DNA of 64,000 bases from Deltaproteobacteria bacterium (GTDB taxonomy: Bacteria; Bdellovibrionota; Bdellovibrionia; Bdellovibrionales; JAMPXM01): positions 62,001 to 126,000 of the forward strand of contig JAFLCB010000004.1 in assembly GCA_017302795.1 (NCBI GenBank), written 5' to 3'. The translations under genes and the position numbers were made by a program. Positions within the stretch are counted from its first letter, which is position 1; every line of letters starts with the position of its first letter. Below the pieces are notes generated by a model. It saw only the letters and a list, made by a program, of their open reading frames with translations. It was not told the DNA's origin and searched no databases. Positions 18,272-26,802 of the stretch are shown one piece after another.

Positions 18272-18822
18272 GCCTTGTTTTAAAATTTCGTTACCGGTTT
18301 GAGGCCGCCCACCGCTTTTTATCAGCTCAGGCACCCTCGTGCCAAACACCCCACGGTCACACCTGGCACGCCACCGCTATTTTTCGCTTTTCTGAATCCG
18401 AATCGCTTGATCGATCGGCAATGGCCGCAGAATTCGGCGAAGTGAAAAAACAGTGGAAAGCCTTTATTTCAGAAGTTGCCGATCACAGTTATTTTCACCA
18501 CGAGCAGGACCCGATCGTTCAAACTTTGCTTCGCACCACGCCGCATGCGCGCCTACTTCCCTTTCCCACTGATCCGACGACCGAGATGATCGCAGGTCTT
18601 TTTGCACTTAAACTTCAGTGCCTGCATAAGGCCCAACTTCCCCACTCAAAAGTCGACGTGGTGGGTGTTCATATTCAGGAAACGCCCACCAATTCTATTC
18701 TGTTTAAATTTACTGCCGACGGCTCTGCTCCTCTCTGGCTGCAAGATCAGATCAAACAGCATCGCGGCTGGTGGAACTCAAGCATGACTGACGACCGCAG
18801 CATCAAATCAACTCGACGATAG
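18268..18822 (+). CDS. 6-pyruvoyl-tetrahydropterin synthase/QueD-like protein, second copy
   Basis: 184 aa from the GTG at 18268, which overlaps the stop of the first copy (GTGA); the longer open frame from 18160 lies inside the first gene. Zinc histidines His15 (FEAAHRF) and His29/His31 (TPHGHTW) are present, and Cys25 occupies the catalytic position that the first copy lacks. No queC, queE or GTP cyclohydrolase is in the window, so queuosine versus pterin synthesis cannot be decided. The two products could form a mixed oligomer, but this is speculation from adjacency. Confidence 0.8.
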   Translation: MSLVLKFRYRFEAAHRFLSAQAPSCQTPHGHTWHATAIFRFSESESLDRSAMAAEFGEVKKQWKAFISEVADHSYFHHEQDPIVQTLLRTTPHARLLPFPTDPTTEMIAGLFALKLQCLHKAQLPHSKVDVVGVHIQETPTNSILFKFTADGSAPLWLQDQIKQHRGWWNSSMTDDRSIKSTRR

Positions 18823-18922
18823 TCTAGTCGCCACTCTTGCCTCACCGCCGACCGACTTGCACCTCAGTACGCTTAGTGCTCACCTAAACGGGACCAGTTG
18901 GCCAATTTATAGGAGGCGCCTA

Positions 18923-19762
18923 GTGTATTTAAAGTTTGTTGTTATGGGTTCCGTTTCCATCTTGCTGCTCGGCAGTGGTTTGGCAAAAGCACAGTCCTCA
19001 GCTTCGATCAAAGAAATCTCGAAGCGCACCGTGCAAATGCCGAGAATCACAGACTGCAAAAAACAAGACGTATGCGATTTGAAAAGTGTAAAAATCGTTG
19101 AGCGAAAACTAAAGGTTTTGTTACCTGACGAGCGCCCCGAGTTTGCAAGCTATATGACCGATTTTCGATTCGTCCTTCAGCTCGATAAGCCAAGTTCGAT
19201 CCCTCGATACGGAATTGTTCAGTACATGAAAGGCTGCATGTTCCAAAGTGAACTCTTGCCGGACGGCACGGTCAGCAACCGGTTTGCCTATGTCCATAAG
19301 CACTTTGGTGCCTATCAACTGGTAAGACATGACAACTGGGTGGTCGACTCGAGTCACGATGATCCTGTTACGTCGTCTCTTGAAAATTACGGACGCTTTG
19401 ATCTGTATAGGTGGAACAAAGACCCAAAAAGTCTCGATGCCGACAATGCGGCTTGGTATTTTGATGCTCAACCACCTCATGGAACTGTATTCAAATCCGA
19501 GCTTCTGTTGAACACAGGGCTAATGGAAGGCACTGGAAATCCGATGGCGAGGAACTCTTCTATCGAACTTGAAACCTGCATTTTCAAGATTGGTGATCTC
19601 CCCTTAAAATCGGATGCTGCAGGAACTGGAATTGATCGTTCAAAAGCGCTTTGGTGCGGCCAGTGGGACCATAAGTTTTCGTATGACTTCGCAAACGGCA
19701 AAGTCGTTCCGGACCAAGCGATTCACTCTTATTGTGCTGAACCTAGCGATTGGCCGCTTTAA
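18923..19762 (+). CDS. Exported hypothetical protein
   Basis: 279 aa from the GTG at 18923, chosen because AGGAGG lies 6 bases upstream and the following residues form a clean signal peptide (FVVMGSVSILLLGSGLAKA). The frame is open back to an ATG at 18857, but that would place 22 residues before the signal. The mature protein has six or more cysteines spread over its length (CKKQDVC, MKGCMF, LETCIF, LWCGQW, HSYCAE), suggesting disulfides in the periplasm or outside. Family not recognised. Confidence 0.65.
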   Translation: MYLKFVVMGSVSILLLGSGLAKAQSSASIKEISKRTVQMPRITDCKKQDVCDLKSVKIVERKLKVLLPDERPEFASYMTDFRFVLQLDKPSSIPRYGIVQYMKGCMFQSELLPDGTVSNRFAYVHKHFGAYQLVRHDNWVVDSSHDDPVTSSLENYGRFDLYRWNKDPKSLDADNAAWYFDAQPPHGTVFKSELLLNTGLMEGTGNPMARNSSIELETCIFKIGDLPLKSDAAGTGIDRSKALWCGQWDHKFSYDFANGKVVPDQAIHSYCAEPSDWPL

Positions 19763-19774
19763 ATCTTAAGGCTG

Positions 19775-19807
19775 ACTGTCTTGTCTTGAGACAGTTTCAT
19801 CTTTTTG
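19775..19807 (+). terminator. Probable terminator after exported protein gene
   Basis: ACTGTCT and AGACAGT arms (7 bp) around a 7-base loop, followed by a T-rich stretch (TTCATCTTTTTG). Modest GC in the stem, so a weak call. Confidence 0.4.
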
Positions 19808-19855
19808 ATGTGAGTCTTCTCGCCAGGAACGCGCCTCTGAGCGTAAACTGTCGGT

Positions 19856-20734
19856 ATGGTTCGGTTTCTTAAGATATCAAGACGAATAATAAAGGGCCCC
19901 GGGCCCTTTATTTTAGGCTCACTTATTTTGATTTTGGCGTACCAAAATTTCTCGCCCCATAACCCGACATTGAAGCCTATGAATCGCGTCAAGGCGCTGA
20001 TGCCGCGATTTCAATCTCAGAGTCCCACCGTTGAACCCACTAATGCTGTAACGCGCGCAGCGACTGCGGAAACGTTCAAAGAACTTCAAAAATCAAATTT
20101 AATCTCGCTTCAAGCATTGACCGATGTAAGTCAGTCGGAGCAGTACGACATCCGTGAGTTTGCACCAAGTCGACCACTGCATGTTGCATTTAATGAGGAT
20201 CCATTCCGTGCACCTGAAATCCACTCAAGCCGCCTGAGTGATGTGGGAACAGTTTGGTTGGAACGTGAAATTCGCCCGTTGGTGCAGCCGCTGGAAGAGG
20301 AATGGCTTGGTCACGTGAACGGAAGGCTGCGAGGAATTTTCGGTTCCTTTAAGCCCGTGGACGGCGAAGACTGGCCAGAACCAGGCGATGAGGATGGGTC
20401 GAAGAGCCGAGGCCCAGCAAGTGAGCCAGGTGCCTTCCCCGGAATGCCGGCCATACCCGGCATTCCAGATTTTCCGGGTGCCCCGACAGGCGGAGAAGAG
20501 AATTCGGGAGATGATTATTTATCGTTAAAGACCATTACTCCGGAAGGGGTAAAGTTAACGAAAGCCAACGAAGTCACAATCGGCTTCAAACATGGAACAC
20601 TTGTGTCCTGTGAAGTCAGCTCGGGACAAAGTAAATTCAAGCTCTCGAAGCCTGTTTCTCGCTCAAGTTCGTTTGATATCAGCCATGAAAGTGCTGACAA
20701 TCGGAACTCCGTCGGGTTTAGACTTTCGTGGTGA
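19856..20734 (+). CDS. Hypothetical anchored protein with Gly/Pro-rich segment
   Basis: 292 aa as drawn. One hydrophobic segment (FILGSLILILAYQ, about residues 18-31) could be a membrane anchor. Around residue 195-213 is a collagen-like Gly-Pro run (GAFPGMPAIPGIPDFPGAP) preceded by an acidic stretch. No family is recognised. The start is uncertain: no ribosome-binding site is seen at 19856, and a strong terminator-like hairpin (19888-19914) lies in the first 20 codons. An ATG at 19979 would exclude the hairpin but also the anchor. Confidence 0.5.
   Translation: MVRFLKISRRIIKGPGPFILGSLILILAYQNFSPHNPTLKPMNRVKALMPRFQSQSPTVEPTNAVTRAATAETFKELQKSNLISLQALTDVSQSEQYDIREFAPSRPLHVAFNEDPFRAPEIHSSRLSDVGTVWLEREIRPLVQPLEEEWLGHVNGRLRGIFGSFKPVDGEDWPEPGDEDGSKSRGPASEPGAFPGMPAIPGIPDFPGAPTGGEENSGDDYLSLKTITPEGVKLTKANEVTIGFKHGTLVSCEVSSGQSKFKLSKPVSRSSSFDISHESADNRNSVGFRLSW
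19888..19916 (+). terminator. Strong GC-rich hairpin with T-rich end
   Basis: Perfect 12-base arms AATAAAGGGCCC / GGGCCCTTTATT around a single C, followed by TTTTAGG. The shape is that of an intrinsic terminator, possibly bidirectional since the left arm is preceded by A-rich sequence. It lies inside the first codons of the drawn downstream gene, which makes either that start or the terminator function doubtful. Confidence 0.5.
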
Positions 20735-20775
20735 TGTCCACTTGATGAGAGACATTTTGAATGCCATACTGAGCC

Positions 20776-22446
20776 ATGCAACACCTGAAATTACATGCGC
20801 CCCACCAACCAAGGCAGCTCGAAGACCTCACCCAGGCACTTATCGAAATTATATCAGAAACGAACGGAATCACCCTCGACGACACGCTCGAGCTGATGTT
20901 GAATTCTGATCGCATAAGAAAAGATCCGATCATCACCAAACAATTGTCTGAGTTCCGCGGTTTGATTGCCGCCTTTCAGACAGACCAAATAGGAATTGAT
21001 ACTCTTTTAAATCACATTGTTGCAGCTGCTCTGTTCGAGTTTTTCCGGCGCTTTCCGATCCCCTACCGCGATGAGCACACTCACCTCACAGGAGCCCTTT
21101 CGGCAGACTTTCTTTACCCTCGCCTCAAGCAACTTCTTGAGGGACCGAATAAGCAACTCTACGAAAAAAAGATTACCGATATTTATGGTCCATCGGCACT
21201 GCCATTGACGTCTGTCGAAGATGTCGAACGACTCCTAAAAATCAAAGACAACGAGCGCTTCAGCCGCTACCTGTCGATTTTGATGCTTCCAAAATTGGTA
21301 CTCACAGACCGAGCGGCCCACGCAGATGCTGCTTATTCAATGGCAAAAACCTTGTATGGCCAATTCAACGTCGGCTTCATTCGACTTAAGTTTTCCTTGT
21401 CCCGCGCCACTTCCGACGAATCAGAAAAAGTTCCTGGGCTTGAAGATGTGACGGAGGAAGATGTTGTTCTAGGGTTGTTCGAGGGATTCATGCGGTTTAA
21501 AAAGGAATGCCCGCATTGGAATTTCACGCTGTCCCCGTCGTTTCGAAAAGAAGCCGGTTTTTACGACAATGTGCGCTTTAAGTCGAAGAAGGATCACTTC
21601 CTATATCAGGTGAGCGAGATCCTATCGCTCTTAGATCGATACCCATTCCTTAACGCCTATTTAAACGAAGTTGATACTGTCGGAAACGAGGCGGATTTAT
21701 ATAAAAAAACCCACTTTCTTGACATGAAGCTCGGCTTTAGAAAATTGCAGTATCGCGGCTTCAAGATTCGCAGTCACCACGGAGAAGTTTGGAAAACCCT
21801 GAGAAAAGGTATCCAGGCCGTTGATAACGCGATGAATATTTGGCGCATCGACACGCTGGAGCATGGACTTTCGCTGGGGATAAATCCGAATTTTTATTTT
21901 CATTCACTTTTTCAACGAGTTTTGAAATGGAACCGCCGAGGTGAAGCCGTACGTCCTGGCACTTTGGAGTTCAATGAAATTGCCGAAATGGATTGGCAGG
22001 ACCATTCGTTTGCTGTGCGAGACAAGTTGATAGCAGGGCTTTTGTTGACCGACGATGAAGTGCTTTTATTCACGAAAGCGAAGTTTCACACGGCCAGAGA
22101 AGTTGAGCTCTATCAACATGACGTATTGAACCGAATGATCGACAAAGGCGTCTCACTGGTCTCGCTGCCGTCTTCTAACAACAAGCTTTCGGCCCTGTTC
22201 GAAGATTATAAGGACCATCCTTTTTCTTGGTGGGAAAAGAAGAATCTTGAATTGGGAATCGGCACAGACAATTACATCACGCTAGATACTAATTTCATCC
22301 AAGAGCAATTGATTCTTCTCTTTACTGACCCTTATGATCTAAAGATAACGAAGCTATTGATGGTTTCGACTGGGGAAACACGACGTCCCTATATTTCTCA
22401 TTTTTTGTGGGAAATGCGTCGTTCCCACGACAGTGATTCTCGCTAA
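20776..22446 (+). CDS. Adenosine-deaminase-superfamily protein
   Basis: 556 aa, about 200 longer than usual adenosine deaminases. The superfamily's metal and catalytic motifs appear in order: HxH in RDEHTHLTGAL (His101, His103), then RSHHGE (for HAGE), DTLEHGLSL (for RIGHG), LPSSNNKLS (for CPTSN) and LGIGTDN (for IGTDD). An N-terminal helical region of about 95 residues and an insert of some 130 residues after the first motif account for the extra length. Likely an amidohydrolase acting on a purine-like substrate; the substrate is not predictable. No convincing ribosome-binding site is seen at the ATG. Confidence 0.82.
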   Translation: MQHLKLHAPHQPRQLEDLTQALIEIISETNGITLDDTLELMLNSDRIRKDPIITKQLSEFRGLIAAFQTDQIGIDTLLNHIVAAALFEFFRRFPIPYRDEHTHLTGALSADFLYPRLKQLLEGPNKQLYEKKITDIYGPSALPLTSVEDVERLLKIKDNERFSRYLSILMLPKLVLTDRAAHADAAYSMAKTLYGQFNVGFIRLKFSLSRATSDESEKVPGLEDVTEEDVVLGLFEGFMRFKKECPHWNFTLSPSFRKEAGFYDNVRFKSKKDHFLYQVSEILSLLDRYPFLNAYLNEVDTVGNEADLYKKTHFLDMKLGFRKLQYRGFKIRSHHGEVWKTLRKGIQAVDNAMNIWRIDTLEHGLSLGINPNFYFHSLFQRVLKWNRRGEAVRPGTLEFNEIAEMDWQDHSFAVRDKLIAGLLLTDDEVLLFTKAKFHTAREVELYQHDVLNRMIDKGVSLVSLPSSNNKLSALFEDYKDHPFSWWEKKNLELGIGTDNYITLDTNFIQEQLILLFTDPYDLKITKLLMVSTGETRRPYISHFLWEMRRSHDSDSR

Positions 22447-22463
22447 CTAACTTGGGTGTACAG

Positions 22464-23435
22464 ATGTTTAAAAAAACGGTCGTGTTGTTTGCAGTAACGA
22501 TCGCGGGGTCCACCGCCTACACGCAAGAGAGCTCTGGCAAATTCGAAACTCCGGAAGATAAGTTTCTAATCAAGCCCTACATTGAAGTTCCAGGTCTTAA
22601 CCTTGAGTTCAGATCTCGATTGTCGAACGGGAAGCTAGTCAATTGGACACCCAACTACAGAGCCCAAACTGGATTGGGAATCAGCTACGACGGCCTCATT
22701 GGGGTATCCGCTTCGGCAAAAGGGGAACTTTCTCGAGAAGATGAATTGCTCAAAGGACGCAGCGAGTACCAAGATTTTCGGTTTCGGTTCCCTTGGAGAC
22801 GAATTTCGATCGAGGTCGGGTATCAAAAACTGCGCGGTTTTTTCGCAGAAAATACCACTGATTTTGACCCCGGCTCAACAGTCTATCTGAAGCGTCCAGA
22901 CTTGGTGCTGGAAAGCAAATATGCAAGCTTCACAGTTACCCTCAAACCCGATCAATACAGTTTGGCCGCCGCGTTCGATCAAAGTGAGCGGCAAACGAGC
23001 TCGGGCGGAAGCTGGCTAGGCACACTTCACATCGTTGAAAACGTTTTCGAAGATATTGGAGCGGTGCCACTGATTCCGGTAGGCTTGCAAGTCTATTTCC
23101 CGAACGAAGCCCTCGTGACCAAGGGACGCTTTCTATCGGCTACCGTTGGTGGCGGCTATGGGCACCTGTGGAGCTTTGGTGAAACTTGGTTTGCTTTCAG
23201 TCAAATTTTGGTTGGCGTTGGTGCTCAATCTGGAAAATCCTCCGACGGGACCCAAGAATTTAGTGTTTCAGAGCTGGCCGGAAATATTAAACTCGATTTG
23301 GGCGTCGGCTCGAATGGGAAAAAATACGTTTCTGGGATTCTTGTTTCAACAGATCAGACTACTAACCAAACGACAGAAACCGAGCTTGGCAAACGCAATA
23401 TCCTCGTACATGTTTTCTTTGGCTTCCGACTCTAG
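22464..23435 (+). CDS. Outer-membrane barrel-like protein (DUF4421-like)
   Basis: 323 aa from the ATG at 22464; the frame also allows a TTG four codons upstream. Signal peptide (VVLFAVTIAGSTAYT), then alternating strands rich in aromatic residues, ending in Phe-Gly-Phe-Arg-Leu, typical for an outer-membrane beta-barrel. The pattern IEVPGLNLEFRSR and TPNYRAQTGLGISYDG resembles DUF4421 proteins, known mainly from Bacteroidetes. That family match is from memory of the pattern only. It is followed 9 bases later by the PhoD-like gene. Confidence 0.6.
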   Translation: MFKKTVVLFAVTIAGSTAYTQESSGKFETPEDKFLIKPYIEVPGLNLEFRSRLSNGKLVNWTPNYRAQTGLGISYDGLIGVSASAKGELSREDELLKGRSEYQDFRFRFPWRRISIEVGYQKLRGFFAENTTDFDPGSTVYLKRPDLVLESKYASFTVTLKPDQYSLAAAFDQSERQTSSGGSWLGTLHIVENVFEDIGAVPLIPVGLQVYFPNEALVTKGRFLSATVGGGYGHLWSFGETWFAFSQILVGVGAQSGKSSDGTQEFSVSELAGNIKLDLGVGSNGKKYVSGILVSTDQTTNQTTETELGKRNILVHVFFGFRL

Positions 23436-23444
23436 GAGATTTTT

Positions 23445-24818
23445 ATGCGTTTTTTTTCTCGGCCCCTTACCGTCCGACTTGGTTTGCTGAGCTTAATATT
23501 TTGTAGCCTGTTTTTAAATGGCTGCACCTCGATCGAGGAAAGCGGCAAATCAAAAAACATCGCTCAGGGCCTTGCGATTGTTCAAGGCCTCACCAACGAC
23601 ACTGCGACTCAGATTGCCATTCTGGCACCTAAATCGATGAAGCTTTCAATAAAGGTGACTGACGTCACAAACTCTTCCGAACCGATCCTTGTTCCCCATG
23701 AAATTCTATTTCACGAAATTGCAGAATCACCTCAAGCCCTCCGCCATGTAAGGTTAAGCGGTCTATCAATAGAAAAAAAATATCAGCTTGAAGTGAAGGA
23801 CCAATACAGTCGAACCATCGATGCACGACGATTTAAATCCCTCGATACTAGACCACGAAAAGTGAGAATTGCGACTGCAAGCTGCATGTCGGATCTCTAT
23901 GTCAGCGATATTACACCCATGTGGCAGTCAGTAAAAGGCGCCAAGCCAGAACTACTGGTTCTTCTTGGCGACAATGTTTACGCCGCGTTGGTAGGTGGAG
24001 TGTACAAAGGCCCGCTTGACCAGGTCACGCTTTGGAACCGTTATGCCGAGACATTTTTGAAACTTGATTTTTATCGTTTTGAAAATCTGATCCCTACCAT
24101 CGCTATTTGGGACGATTTCGATTTCGGAATGAAGGACGGCGGAACAAATAACCCTCACCGTTTTGCGGCCAAAGCTGTGTTTGATGCCTTTTATCCTCAA
24201 GGCGCCGGCTCTGAATTCCCAAACTACGAGAAAGGTCCTGGCATCTCCGCTAGGTATTCTGCTTTCGGCTTAGAATTCGTTCTCTTTGATAACCGAACTT
24301 TCAGAACGTCAGAAACGCACTTCGGTCCTGAGCAAGAAGAATGGTTCTTCAGCGCCCTAACTAAACAAAAAAACCCGATGTGGTTAATTAGCGGAGATCA
24401 GTGGTTCGGCGGCTATCACAAGTTTGAGTCCTATGAAGGAAACCATCCGAAATCATTTGCTGAGTTTTTGAATCGCCTCAGTAAGACAAGTCGGCCAGCG
24501 ATGTTCTTTTCCGGAGATCGACATTTAAGCGAAGTCATAAAAGTCGAAAAAGAACTCCTAGGCTACGAGACGTACGAGTTTACGTCGAGTCCACTTCACG
24601 CAAAAACCTATCCTTCAAATTGGGACACAATTCCAAACCGAAGGCATGTAAAGGGAATCGCACAAAAGCTGAACTTCAACCTGGTCACGGTCGAAGCTCC
24701 TGAAGCAAGCGGGAAACTGCTAATGACAGCGGAAGCGATCGGTGCAAAAAACCAAAGCTTCTTCAATTTGCCGGTCACGGTTCAGCCACGAAGCGCACCG
24801 CTTCGTACTAAAAACTGA
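23445..24818 (+). CDS. PhoD-like alkaline phosphatase D family lipoprotein
   Basis: 457 aa. Lipoprotein signal with lipobox FLNGC (Cys near residue 27). A fibronectin-like N-terminal domain (about 40-140) precedes a PhoD-type metallophosphoesterase: the TASCMSD strand with its Cys, LVLLGDNVYA (metal-binding Asp), IAIWDDFDFG (the WDDHDF-like motif with His replaced by Phe), LISGDQWFG, and FFSGDRHLSE near the C-terminus. PhoD enzymes are phosphomono- or diesterases using Ca/Fe. The drawn end overlaps a convergent porin gene by 11 bp. GGAG is found 7 bases upstream of the start. Confidence 0.82.
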   Translation: MRFFSRPLTVRLGLLSLIFCSLFLNGCTSIEESGKSKNIAQGLAIVQGLTNDTATQIAILAPKSMKLSIKVTDVTNSSEPILVPHEILFHEIAESPQALRHVRLSGLSIEKKYQLEVKDQYSRTIDARRFKSLDTRPRKVRIATASCMSDLYVSDITPMWQSVKGAKPELLVLLGDNVYAALVGGVYKGPLDQVTLWNRYAETFLKLDFYRFENLIPTIAIWDDFDFGMKDGGTNNPHRFAAKAVFDAFYPQGAGSEFPNYEKGPGISARYSAFGLEFVLFDNRTFRTSETHFGPEQEEWFFSALTKQKNPMWLISGDQWFGGYHKFESYEGNHPKSFAEFLNRLSKTSRPAMFFSGDRHLSEVIKVEKELLGYETYEFTSSPLHAKTYPSNWDTIPNRRHVKGIAQKLNFNLVTVEAPEASGKLLMTAEAIGAKNQSFFNLPVTVQPRSAPLRTKN

Positions 24819-26049
24819 TATTTGCAACTGCGTAAAAGTCTGTGAGCTGACGATCGCCAAACTGGTCCTTCAGATATGCGCCCTGATCAAATACCGTAGC
24901 GCCGATGCCATACTCGATTCTATCGGAAGCTTTTTGCGTCACTGCTAAGTCGATTGCCTGCCCGATCTCAAGCGACGAAGAACCTGCAACAGTTCCGACC
25001 GCAACCGAATCGGTGGGGCGATACGCGGGCGCGCTGTCCGAATACCTTTGGTACTTCCACAAATCCAGACGAACTTTATAGTTTTCCACCGGTTCAAAGG
25101 AAATTCGTAAAGCGTGGGCAGTGAGGTTCCTTCTTCCGACCACTTCGTTTCGTCCAAGCGGGCCTTTTAGAAGCGCGTACCAGTCGCGCCAATTTTGATC
25201 GGCTTGATTGAATTCATAACCAATTCGCAGTTTTGCAAACTCAGAAAATAGGTATCCGGCCGTTGCAACCACCATCGTATGCCGATCGTTGTCGACGCTA
25301 TAAGTACCAACTCCTGAATGAGACGCAGCTTCTATACCTAAGTCGATTGCATCAGCGAAAAAGGCGCTGACTCTGGTGCCAAACATATTCCGTGAATCAT
25401 TAGCACCACTAACCATGTTCGACTCATACATGGCATAAAGCTCCAGTGCTTTAAACTCGGGGACCGTTTTCCACTTCGAGTAGAACCCCGAAAAATCTCG
25501 ATCTGCCCCAATAAGATTCGCGCTAGAGTCAACTTTCATCGAAAATACGTCGATGTCAGCCAGTTCACTGTTGAATGTGAAAACAAAACCATCAAACGAG
25601 CGACCCGTGAGTGGCCATTCGCCAGCTGCCACAACAAACTGGTCTCCATAGCTAACTATCATCCTTCCGGCTTTGAAATAGAAATTGGAAGCAAGCTTCA
25701 TTTTTCCGTATGCTTCGTGCATATGAAAATGCTCGTTGTACGCAACAACACCACTAGAATCAGTTTGTGCATAAGAGTAATCGCGACCAAGAATCTTGGC
25801 AAATTGTGGGGTTAAGACAAGCGACAGAGAGTCATCAACCGCAAACGAAACCGTTGGACGAATTCGCAAAGAATAAAATGCCGTTCGAGTGAAAGATAGT
25901 GGGTTCGTCGCCGATCCGTACCACTGCGTATCTTCGTACCTGAGTCTGGCCGAGCCTTTGAGACTTATCTGACCTGGAGAAACTTCCGCGGCCTGTACCT
26001 GGATTCCGAAAACTGCAAGAATCAGAACTAATACGAAATTGAGAATCAT
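24808..26049 (-). CDS. Alginate-export-type outer-membrane porin
   Basis: 413 aa. Short signal peptide ending AVFGIQVQA. The mature protein is an alternating-strand barrel with the early ARLRYEDTQW motif, HMHEAYGKMKL and FYFKAGRMIVSYGDQ, which fit the alginate_exp/AlgE-like porin family, and it ends in VANISF with a C-terminal Phe as outer-membrane porins do. Family members conduct varied substrates, so export of alginate should not be assumed. It converges with the PhoD-like gene (11-bp overlap). Confidence 0.75.
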   Translation of the reverse strand: MILNFVLVLILAVFGIQVQAAEVSPGQISLKGSARLRYEDTQWYGSATNPLSFTRTAFYSLRIRPTVSFAVDDSLSLVLTPQFAKILGRDYSYAQTDSSGVVAYNEHFHMHEAYGKMKLASNFYFKAGRMIVSYGDQFVVAAGEWPLTGRSFDGFVFTFNSELADIDVFSMKVDSSANLIGADRDFSGFYSKWKTVPEFKALELYAMYESNMVSGANDSRNMFGTRVSAFFADAIDLGIEAASHSGVGTYSVDNDRHTMVVATAGYLFSEFAKLRIGYEFNQADQNWRDWYALLKGPLGRNEVVGRRNLTAHALRISFEPVENYKVRLDLWKYQRYSDSAPAYRPTDSVAVGTVAGSSSLEIGQAIDLAVTQKASDRIEYGIGATVFDQGAYLKDQFGDRQLTDFYAVANISF

Positions 26050-26322
26050 ATCTACACTCCAAAGTCACAAGCGCTCAGTTGTTCACCATGGCATAACAAA
26101 ACCAAAGAGGCGGAAGATATGTCAAGCCGAAGATATTCCGCGGCCCAATAAGCCGCTTTACCCAACAGACACAACTTGAGAAGTCTGTCTTCCAAACAAA
26201 AAACCGTGATTGATTTTTAGAGCGTGATCAAAACTCGAAGGACAACGACGTTAACGCCACATCATAGCGCGTTTCTTTGGAGTCCGAATTTCCGTACTTC
26301 CTGCCTCGCGAGCCTCCACGAA

Positions 26323-26543
26323 CGAAAACACTTTACGGCTGAAGAAATCATCCAGCATTTGAGAAAATTGGAACTCGGAGACGGCAAAGGCTTGTGCCCC
26401 GATGAGGCGTCGAGCAAAGCCGGCGATCTAAGGTACTTTGAAAATGGGAGGTGGGGAAGCACACTAATCCAGAAAAGAGATGATTGTTAAGAGTAGCGAA
26501 GCTTCGATTGAATCTGATTTAGATTGGAAAATTTCGTATTTTT
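26323..26543 (+). pseudogene. Remnant of IS3-type transposase OrfA
   Basis: The stretch RKHFTAEEIIQHLRKLELG matches the start of IS3-family OrfA (KRFTxEQII..LREAExG), followed by a degraded helix-turn-helix (SKAGDLRYFENGRWG for REAGxSExTYYRWRKxYGG). After a stop at 26490 the +2-shifted frame reads LLRVAKLRLNLI, similar to the ENxRLRRxVxDLxLDKxIL part. There is no OrfB and no terminal inverted repeats are seen. About 270 bases upstream and 70 downstream hold nothing clear. Confidence 0.5.
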
Positions 26544-26610
26544 GTAACCAATCGGTAACTAGTTTGACCTGAAATTGACTGACTTCGGATCGTGTTTTCT
26601 TAGAAGTTAC

Positions 26611-26778
26611 TCAAGTTAACGCGACCAATTTTTTCGAGCTATCGCTAAGCCACAGATCATATTTGACTCCATTATTGCGATCTCGACGGAGCCAGCGGTT
26701 CTGAGGTAGTTTCCAGAAACCATGAACAGGTGCGTCAACAAAGACAGCACAGCGCAGTCGAATGGCATCAAAGTTCAA
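26611..26778 (-). CDS. Possible small protein, 55 aa
   Basis: A TTG start with GGAGG eight bases upstream (complement of 26787-26791) opens a 56-codon frame. Its product has a protein-like composition with aromatic and charged residues (PVHGFWKLPQNRWLRRD, YDLWLSDSSKKLVALT). It lies in the 750-base gap beside the transposase remnant and just upstream of a divergent porin gene. No family is recognised; it may be a true small gene or a leftover fragment. Confidence 0.3.
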   Translation of the reverse strand: MNFDAIRLRCAVFVDAPVHGFWKLPQNRWLRRDRNNGVKYDLWLSDSSKKLVALT

Positions 26779-26802
26779 GAATAAATCCTCCGAGCGAGAC
26801 TT

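Noticed and set aside
26611-26778. 55-codon frame with GGAGG and TTG as a firmly new gene
   Set aside because: The ribosome-binding site is good, but the product is short, the start is TTG and it lies beside decayed sequence. It is kept only as a low-confidence feature, not as a finding.
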